Translations under genes and position numbers: made by a program
From: Lytechinus pictus
Lineage: Eukaryota > Echinodermata > Echinoidea > Temnopleuroida > Toxopneustidae
Assembly (NCBI RefSeq): GCF_037042905.1
Contig: NC_087249.1
Span: 12,777,501 to 12,841,500, forward strand
DNA: 64,000 nt
Direction of reading: 5' to 3'
Part shown: positions 56,246-64,000 of the stretch, piece after piece
Numbering within the stretch: position 1 is the stretch's first letter
Layout: the number at the start of each line of letters is the position of its first letter
The notes under the pieces: generated by a model
The model's input: the letters and a program-made list of their open reading frames with translations, nothing else
Databases searched by the model: none
Told to the model about the DNA's origin: nothing

Positions 56246-56735
56246 GGACAAGTCTACCCCAACAAAAAAATGATTTGAAAAAAAAGGAGAAAAACCCAAC
56301 AAGCAAAAAACTGAAAATTTCATCAAAATCGGATGTAAAATAAGAAAGTTATGACATTTTAAACTTTCGCTTAATTTCACAAACAGTTATATGCACATCC
56401 TGGTCGGTATGCAAATCGGCAGACTGATGACGTCACCCACTCACTATTTTTTTTTGTATTTTATTATATGAAATAGGAAATATTCAAATTTTCTCCTCCT
56501 TGTCAAGTGAAACAAAGTTTTATTTTTCCCTCAACATGTGCAATTACCATTATTTTAACAGTTTATGGTTAAGTTAAGTTGGTCCATATTGTCAAATCTG
56601 TAAAAATTGAAATATTGTATTATTCAAACAATAAAAAACAAAAGAAATAGTGAGTGATGGACATTATCGACTCTCTCATTTGCATATCGCTGAGTTGCGC
56701 ATTGAACTATTTTGTGAAAAATAAGCGAAAGAGAT
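56246..56735. mobile_element. MITE of the CAAGTCYACCCCAAC family
   Basis: Begins AAAGGACAAGTCTACCCCAA and carries the family interior (ATCAAAATCGGATGTAAAAT, ATGCACATCCTGGTCGGTAT, GACTCTCTCATTTGCATATC). The right arm end is incomplete. Confidence 0.75.
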
Positions 56736-57001
56736 TTAGTTAGAAGAAAGTAATATTCCCCTTAAGAAATAAAAGTATAAAAAATGTATTCATGTAAAAT
56801 CACATCCATGCATATTTATAACACATAAGTCTATGAGGTGTTTTAAAACACGTTTTTTTTTAATCATCCTGCCCTGTAGGCGAAAATTTCTACAGTTGTT
56901 TTATTCACCTTGTATTTCTTTATACTACCACAACCGACCCAGGACCTTCATTTTTATTCTTGTCTTTATATATATATATGTATATATATATCACTCCAGT
57001 T

Positions 57002-57500
57002 CTCAAGGAATTACACTGGCTGCCTGTTAGGCAAAGACTTACATACAAAGTTCTTTCCTTTGTCTTTAAACTTAAAACCAACCAGACACCAGTGTACCTA
57101 TCAAATCTTCTGGAGGTGAAGAGATCATGTAGACCCGGTCTTCGTTCAGGGAATGTTCACCAGTTCCAACAAGTTAGAGTGAAGAGGTCCTGGGGTGACA
57201 GATCTTTTTCCGTTGCTGGTCCCCGTTTGTGGAATTCATTCCCATCGGACATTAAGTCATGCCAGTCGAGAGGACTATTCCACAACAAATTGAAGACTTA
57301 CCTCATGAGGGAAGCATTTGTATGATAAGGCCTACTTGTTATTTTGACTACCAACTGATTGCGTATTTTTTCTTGTCAATTTGTTCGATTTTTGTGTATT
57401 TATTAATTTTATTTCTGTTTTATATAAGTAGTTAATTGTGCGCCTTGAGTGCCATCGACAGATATGTGCGCTATACAAATCTTTGATTATTATTATTATC

Positions 57501-57505
<5 letters not shown>
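57002..57505 (+). mobile_element. 3' end of an L2/CR1-like non-LTR retrotransposon
   Basis: The frame to the stop at 57323-57325 encodes LKELHWLPVRQRLTYKVLSF, then PVYLSNLLE, a basic stretch, GPRLWNSFPSDIK and LKTYL. This is the typical C-terminus of L2/CR1-type reverse transcriptases. The 3' UTR ends CGCCTTGAGTGCCATCGACA, GTGCGCTATACAAATCTTTG and an ATTATTATT tail, as expected. It is strongly 5' truncated. Confidence 0.88.
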
Positions 57506-57573
<68 letters not shown>

Positions 57574-57595
57574 ATATATATATATATATATACAT
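57506..57595. repeat. TA microsatellite
   Basis: An almost pure TA run of about 85 bp between the LINE tail and the Penelope-like element. Confidence 0.95.
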
Positions 57596-58861
57596 AAAGG
57601 CAAAGGGCCATTTGCACAACGTGTGTTGCAGCGCGTCATGTTCTATGTATAGGCGTGAAATAATCCAGGCATTGACGCTAGACGTAGCTTTCAAGGTATC
57701 TCATCTAATGCTAGCTGTCGGCCTGTAGGGCCTTCATCAGGCCTATATGTATTGAAAAAAACAAAATAGAACAAAACCATAGGTAAACCCAAGGCACCGC
57801 CATGGGTACGCCCGTGGCCCATCCATATGCTAACATATTCATGGGTACACTTGAAGAAAAACTACTCCATGGACAAAAATCCATCCTGAACGGCTCTTGG
57901 AAGAGAAATATCGACGATATATTTTTTTTATTTGGACTGCATCCCTCGACTTCTCACTAAATTCCAAAATGATACCAACTCCCTCCACCCACAATTGAAT
58001 TTACGTTTGAAGCATCCCGCTCTGAAGTCCCTTTCCTTGACACAACTGTAAGAATTGACAATAACTTAATAGAAACCGACCTACACATCAAACACACGGA
58101 CTCCCAGGCTTATCTCCTCCCATCTTCCTGTCATCCCCCTCACATCTTCAACAGCATCCCTTACAATTAATCAAGCACCCGCATCACACGTAACTGCTTC
58201 CAACCCATCCGCCACGATTTCCACCTCAATACACTCCGCCCCGCACTTCGCACAACGTTATTACGACCCCAAACACACTCCTAAACAAATCGACCGCGCA
58301 CGCCAAATTCCACGTGACCAATTACTTAAAAACACCCCTTCCTCCCGAACCCCCTAGTAGTTACCTATGACCCCATCACAGCTAAAATCCCTCGAATCAT
58401 CCACAAACACAACCCAACATTATCAGAAAACCAGCTTCTTCACGCCACCTTCCAGGACCCCCCATGGTGGCCTTCAGGAGAGCCCGAACCAAAACACAAC
58501 AGACACAGAAACAACGACAACAATAACAGCATCAAAGGCTTCCGCAACTGCCAATCAAAAAGATGCATGTTACACAATTACACAACCGAAAATCAAACCA
58601 TAGAGCTATTACAGTAATAGCTCCATGATCAAACATACACCAGCACGATCACCGGCCAAACCATAATAGCTCTATGGCCAAACATACCCTATCAACTCAC
58701 AACTAAATTGCAAATCTGAATGGATTATACCTTATCACATGCAAGAAATGTCATAAACAATACGTTGGCAAAACAGAAAACACACTCTACACCAGATCAG
58801 AAATCCGCAATTACAACCCCACCACCAATCACAACACTAAGATCATCCCCTACGCACCCCC

Positions 58862-59045
58862 ACTTAATGTGTGTATTTGAGTTTTATCAGACGTGTACCA
58901 ATCAGATATGATTATTTACGTCTGGGACCGACCTTTAACGTCACCATCCGAAAGACGTGACCAGGGCTCGAACCTCGAACCTCTACATCAATTTGTAACT
59001 TCCCCGCATAGCTTGGATTACAGGCGCACGCCACAACGCCCAGTT
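58862..59045 (-). mobile_element. SINE with 7SL-like head, inserted in the Penelope element
   Basis: On the minus strand it begins GGCGTTGTGGCGTGCGCCTG then TAATCCAAGCT, like the Alu domain of SRP RNA. It continues to a box B-like GGTTCGAGCCC and GGTGACGTTAAAGGTCGGTC. Frame reading of the Penelope endonuclease is interrupted exactly here and resumes after it. Confidence 0.6.
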
Positions 59046-60285
59046 AAACCTCCCTGACCATTCTATAACGATGTTTCGATCATGACAATAGAACAGATAG
59101 ACAACAAATACCGCTCAATCATCTTACACCGAGAATCATACTGGATCACCACTCTACTCACCCTCGCCCCCAATGGAATCAATGACCCATCGCACGCCCC
59201 CACACACGCACACACACACCGGCCCCATTCACTTCACTTGATCTCACACATTCACACCTTGGACACACTCTCTCCGGCACTGGAATATTAGGTAACTACT
59301 TCTGTATTTAATATATCTGATCTTGTGCAATATATACATATATATACATGCATAATATGTTTGGTAATTATTGAACCCTTTACACATCTTTTCGACCCAT
59401 TTCGTCGTTTGTTTATTTTACAGTCTCACTCGTCCCAACAGGCCACAACATTCAGGTAGTTTTATAGCTACGTGTCTTTACCCCTATACAGTTTAGTATG
59501 CTTTATTATCTTGATTAATTAATTGTCTGATTATTTGATTGATTGTTAAGATTTCTTTGCTCTTTATCGCTGTATGTTTACTTTGTTCATTGTGTTTATT
59601 ATGTTGCTTACCGCTCAAACATCAATATTAATTATACGTATATATTTCCCTGCGTATGACAATGTACCTTTTTTTAATGTCAAGCTCTCAAATTATAACT
59701 CGTACCACCACTTACTTGAATACTATGTAAACGTATATGAATATTTCTATATAGTTATGTACTCAAATATGAAATATAGAATGATACTGAAACGAGTTGT
59801 CATTTAACTTGTAACATTATCCCCTATTTTTATTCACAGCACTTATTACGCAAGACTAACTTCCCCTCCAGATGCACAGAAACCCAAGTTAATCTCATTT
59901 GCCGGTAAATACCTTATATATATATAACCTAAGCTACACAGCTTAAGTTACGAAATCGTTTCTATTGTACCCAATCATCTCAAGTCACCCCTCTGTTATT
60001 ATTTTTGTTATCTTACTGGAATCCTTCTGTTCTGCACTCAACCATCTCGTTTAAGTGTCATTACCCCCTCTGTAGTTACTTTTTGTTATTTTTTGGTTAT
60101 ATAACTGTAATCCATCTGTTCTGTACTCAACCATCACGTTTTAAGTTAATACCCCCTTTGTTGTTATTTTTGGTTATCTTTCTGTAATCCTTCTGTTCTG
60201 TACATTTTGTTACCCTTTATTTACTTTGTTGTTATTACGATTTTATTTGTATGGTTTTGTTCTATTTTGTTTGTTTCAATACATA

Positions 60286-60384
60286 TAGGCCTGATGAAGG
60301 CCCTACTGGCCGAAAGCTAGCATTTAATGAGATACCTTGAAAGCTACGTCTAGCGTCAATGCCTGGATTATTTTACGCCTATAT
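60286..60384 (+). ncRNA. Hammerhead-ribozyme-like motif in the Penelope terminal repeat
   Basis: CTGATGA (60291-60297), a GGCC/GGCC stem II, and GAAA (60312-60315) form the hammerhead core order. GCTAG (60316-60320) can pair with CTAGC (60350-60354) before GTC (60355-60357). TAGGC before the core can pair with GCCTA downstream. The stem I spacing and the pair next to GTC are not canonical. Hammerheads are known in Penelope-like terminal repeats. In the inverted copy GAAA is GACA, so that one is probably dead. Confidence 0.4.
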
Positions 60385-60499
60385 ATAGAACATGACTTTA
60401 TTTGTATACACATTAGTGCTAAAAGTTAGTGAACCCCACCAGAAAATAAACATATTTTAAGTGTTCAAGTTCTGCCATGTTATAGATATTTAATCGTGA

Positions 60500-60856
60500 A
60501 ATCAGGTGATAAAATATTACATTCAATAAAGTTTATTTTTATGGGCCTGTAGTCTTATAGGGTTGGGTGACCCAACCCTACAAACATACTGCTTCCATGG
60601 GCATCCAATTCTTATAACATGTATAAAACGAAGTATTTTGCATTTATTTTAAAGTATGTTACGTCTTTTGTATAATGTCTCATTTCTATACTTTGTAATG
60701 TTTGTATATTCTTGATTTTGCATGTTTTTAATGAAAAATATGTGAATTCAATTCAATTCAACATAATTATAGTTTGTCTCCATCCAACACTCATCGCGAA
60801 GGAGTGCACATTATGTTAGGTTTCATTAACTCTTTAGCACTACTAAAGATGTGTGA

Positions 60857-60894
<38 letters not shown>

Positions 60895-60964
60895 CTGATC
60901 TTTTGCATGAATATCGTCAAACACGGAATAATGTCACAAAATTGATTTAAACAAACGAGAGTAC
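60500..60964. other. Interval between retroelements
   Basis: AT-rich sequence with a TA microsatellite at about 60865-60892. No gene is visible. Confidence 0.4.
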
Positions 60965-62575
60965 TTTAATAGCTAACTTAAATGTATAGGTAATAGTAAG
61001 AAATTATGGAAAGAAATTAATAAATTTACAGGACAGAAACAAAAAAATAATGATATATCCAATGGGGATTATTTTAACGATTTTTTTTATGAATGTTGGC
61101 AAGACAATTTCAGAAAAATTAAAAACGATGCTTTCGTTTGGAATCATCCTGACAGCATTTATACTTTTACATTCCAGTGTATCACTAGTGAAAAGGTAAC
61201 AAAGATCCTTTCACAGTTGCCGAGTGACTCTAATCTTGACATTTTAAATTTAGATACCAAACTATTAAGTATAGCGGCTCCTTTTGTAAATGCATCATTG
61301 AGTGTAATCTTTAATGAAAGCCTGTCTAGCGGATCTATACCAGATGACTGGAATATCGCTCGAACCACTCTAATTTATCTGCTGTATGCCATTTGGCAAA
61401 GAGGTACAAAGTCAGTTTCTTTTTTATCTTAAAAAACACAATTTCATAAACATTGACCAACATGCATTTTTACCTAATCATTCGACACCTACATGTTTAC
61501 ATAAAATATTAGATGATTGGTATGATTCTTTCAACGAACGTGAGATGGTCAGTGCTTGTTTTTTTGGACATATCTAAATGTTTAGACTGTATTAATAATA
61601 ATATCCTATGGAAAATGGAAAGATATGGTGTTAAAAATAATGAGTTGATATGGTTTTCTAATTACTTATCAGGTAGAAAACAAACTGTTTATTGTCATGG
61701 AAAACTGTCTAAATTTAATAACCTTTCTGTATGAATTCCCCTGGGTAGTGCCCTTGGACCCCTACGTTTTCTTGTTTTTATTAATGACTTAAGTGAATGT
61801 TTATTATCATGTTCTTGCAATATATATGCAGATGATGTTGTTATTTATATTTCTGATAAAAGTACCGAAGTCATTAGTCTAAATTACACGCTGATCTTGA
61901 AAACATAAGTAGGTGGTATAAGAGAAATGAATTAAAAGTTAATGTTGACAAAACGTATACTATAAAACGAAGATCACATGCTTCTCAAGAATTAAACATA
62001 CATATGGATAATAACATTATAAAACAAGTAAAACATATTCGGTATCTAGGAATCGAAATTGATGAGAATCTTACGTGGAATTTGCATGTAAAGAACCTAA
62101 GTAGATCTTTAGCTTTTAAGTTATGTTCTTTGAAAAAGGTCAGTAATTTAACTGATACGAGTGTTCTCAATGAAATTTATAATTGTACAATTCAACCCAT
62201 ATTGGATTACTTTTGTTCGGTATGGGGGAACTTTTCTGTCATTAATAGGAAAAGTTTGTTTAGATTACAAAAAGAGCAGCAAGAAGAGTAGAAAAGAATT
62301 TTGATTATACTCATGATGGTATTGACATTATTAAGAGATTGAAGTGGCAGGTTTTAGAAAAAAAGACGAAATTATTTCCTTGCATGTATTATATCTATCT
62401 GCATGTGTCTATGGATATGCTCCGGTACGTTTATGTAATTCTATTGATATGGTTTTTGATAGACATCCAATGAATACAGGATATGCCAATTCGCTCAACG
62501 TTGTAGAATCAGAACTTTAGAATGCAACTTCAATTGATACTTTTAAAAGGAAATATATGGAAACACACTTCGAGT
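60965..62575 (+). mobile_element. Decayed jockey/CR1-type reverse transcriptase
   Basis: Conceptual frames give NSKKLWKEINKFTGQ, a SGSIPDDWNIAR segment, QHAFLPNHST, LVFLDISKCLDCINNNIL, IPLGSALGPL, the catalytic YADD (61825-61836), KHIRYLGIEIDENLTW, ILDYFCSVWG and finally SIDTFKRKYME. The order is that of the RT and C-terminal region of jockey-superfamily LINEs. At least one in-frame stop (61732) and several frameshifts make it non-functional. The 5' half with the endonuclease is missing. Confidence 0.88.
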
Positions 62576-62873
62576 AACACTCTCTCCGCTCTCCATTCTA
62601 TTCATCTCTATGCCGGTTTATGTTTCGAACTTTCAATTTAGTATTCATCCCCGAGCACACTCTATGTTTGTTAATACCTATGTCACTCATTTTTTTTTTT
62701 ACTATTTACTATCATAGAATTTAAATTGTTTAATGTGTTTTTTCTGTACATTGTTAGATATTTACTATGTCAACAGGACCATGTTGAAAACAGTGTATAT
62801 ATTATCTGAACATGCTTATCCTGTGTAAATTTTTTAAATGAATAAAATACATATATATATATACAGTGCGTCC

Positions 62874-63671
62874 CAGAAAAAACGAAACCGAGATTTATCG
62901 ATGATTTATCATAACTTAATCACAAATGCAATTCACAAATTACCTACCATTTTAAAGCTTAGAATCTCCTTTTTCATCTGAAATTACTTAGATTATTTCT
63001 CATTCATGCATGAGTGAGCAAAAACAATTTGAAGAGGGGGTACCAAAAAGTCATTTGGCGGGCTGTATCTAGGTGTCAAAAAGAAAACCGCATTTGTAAA
63101 AAGTTCAATATCTGCTCTTTAATTTGATTCAATTCCATTCAATTACAGAAAATGGTCAAGAAATAACAAAGTTCTGGTTATTTGAAATAAGGCTTGAATT
63201 TCAATAATTTCATAAAATTAAGAGGTTTTACAGGTTAGCGTTCGAACTCACTCGACACTCCGTTTTGTTGACGATCTTTTGTTGACCATGCGATAGCTTC
63301 TGTGGGAAACCGGTAAAAACACGTTTATTTAATGAAATTATGGAAATACAAGCATTGTTTCGAGGGAACATAACTTTTTTACTTCTTGACCATTTTTTGT
63401 GATTAAGGTATCAAATACAAGAGCAGATATTGAACTTTTAGGCATGTGATTTTCTTTTTGAAATTCAGATACCCCCCGCCAAATGAGATTTTGGCATCCT
63501 TTCTTCAAATTGTTTTTGCTCACTCATGCGTGAATGAGGAATAATTGATGTAATATCAGATGAAAGAGGAGATTCTAAGCTTTAAATTGGTAGGTCATTT
63601 GTCTATTGTATTTGTGAATAAGGTATGAAAAATCGTCGCTTAATCTCGGTTTCGTTTTTTTCTGGAACTCA

Positions 63672-63674
<3 letters not shown>
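62874..63674. mobile_element. 801-bp TA-flanked foldback element
   Basis: The termini CAGTGCGTCCCAGAAAAAAC and, inverted, CAGTGAGTTCCAGAAAAAAA are followed by arms that stay complementary for about 350 bp, leaving a loop of roughly 80 bp. TA repeats lie on both sides, as expected for TA-targeting Tc1/mariner-like elements. No transposase is encoded. Confidence 0.88.
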
Positions 63675-63708
<34 letters not shown>

Positions 63709-63732
63709 TAGAGAGAGAGAGAGAGAGAGTGT
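63675..63732. repeat. TA/GA/GT compound microsatellite
   Basis: TATATA, then GAGAGA, then GTGTGT beside the foldback element. Confidence 0.95.
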
Positions 63733-63794
63733 GTGTCATAGGTGCAAAATGTGCTATGAGACGGTCGTAACTTCATAAGTACTCATATAATGGT

Positions 63795-63830
63795 CAAGCT
63801 TTCCATCCATGCAGATCTTCATCGGGACTC
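63795..63830 (-). other. Second hammerhead-like core, weak
   Basis: The minus strand reads CCGATGA (63825-63819), a short possible stem, then GAAA (63803-63800), next to CTTGACCATTATATGAG. The layout resembles the Penelope terminal repeat at 60.3 kb, but the first core base differs (C instead of U) and the element runs toward the window end. Confidence 0.2.
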
Positions 63831-64000
63831 CAATATACAATACACAAGTAAAATATGATAGCCTAACAGTTATTTACATGCATAACGTAAATTAATAGTT
63901 TTTGTTTATATAAACGTATATAAATATTGAAATAATCATTGTACTATCATTAATGATATATACTTTTAAAACTACATCATCATTACTACTTCTATTATCA

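Larger units (their letters stand above)
57635..60396 (+). mobile_element. Penelope-like retroelement with inverted terminal repeats, inactive
   Basis: Inverted repeats of 146 bp (57635-57780 and 60251-60396) bound a decayed coding region. It starts within the reverse transcriptase: GTAMGTPVAHPYANIFMGTL with NIDDIF at the catalytic box, then FLDTTVRIDNN and SSCHPPHIFNSIPY. It continues through PPMVAF-like sequence in a shifted frame to a GIY-YIG endonuclease remnant (CKKCHKQYVGKTENTLY, later DVSIMTIEQIDNKYRSI and ESYWITTLLTLAPNG). Stops and frameshifts are frequent, and a SINE splits the endonuclease. Penelope-like elements are known to carry terminal repeats in either orientation. Confidence 0.88.

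Noticed and set aside
57438-57728. Tyr/Ile-repeat protein
   Set aside because: It runs through the TA microsatellite between a LINE tail and the Penelope element.
57635-60396. LTR retrotransposon or DNA transposon based on the inverted repeats
   Set aside because: The coding remnants are Penelope-type RT and GIY-YIG endonuclease; there is no gag, integrase or transposase.

Overview
This looks like nuclear DNA of a sea urchin (Echinoidea). The window is AT-rich, its genes are split by GT/AG introns, and it is packed with small inverted-repeat transposons. It carries three copies of the BP10/SpAN type of astacin metalloprotease (signal peptide, propeptide, astacin, EGF, CUB, CUB), a family known from sea urchin blastulae. 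I cannot name the species.

Layout. 0-3.5 kb: a 29-bp minisatellite and several MITE-like hairpins. 3.9-11.7 kb, minus strand: an apparently complete 8-coding-exon RGP1 gene (389 codons; RAB6A-GEF complex partner), with a decayed tandem copy of its last exon in the 3' flank and SINEs and MITEs in its introns. 11.7-16.4 kb: MITEs, a tandem repeat carrying tRNA-like units, a long hairpin and possible RGP1 upstream sequence. 16.4-19.6 kb: a relic of another astacin copy plus low-complexity DNA. 19.97-24.67 kb, minus strand: astacin gene A (593 codons). 24.7-35.7 kb: intergenic repeats, including a 2.1-kb composite inverted repeat. 35.7-42.7 kb, plus strand: astacin gene B (602 codons). 46.8-51.35 kb, plus strand: astacin gene C (578 codons). 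51.4-64 kb: repeats, a non-LTR retrotransposon tail, a Penelope-like element with inverted terminal repeats and a hammerhead-like motif, a decayed jockey/CR1-type reverse transcriptase and an 801-bp TA-flanked foldback element.

All seven exons of each astacin gene were placed by splice sites and reading phase. Exons 3 (206 bp), 4 (204 bp) and 7 (130 bp) have the same length in all three genes. A and C are close paralogues in opposite orientation over exons 2-6, but A has an unrelated first exon. A exon 7 is locally closer to B than to C, which suggests gene conversion. Each gene has its own TATA box, and A and C share a Sox-type heptamer at nearly the same distance upstream of it. The proteins are predicted to be secreted zymogens of the BMP1/tolloid-related class. 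I saw no evidence of a wholly new biological system. The most unusual points are the astacin cluster history, the Penelope element structure and the nested MITEs.
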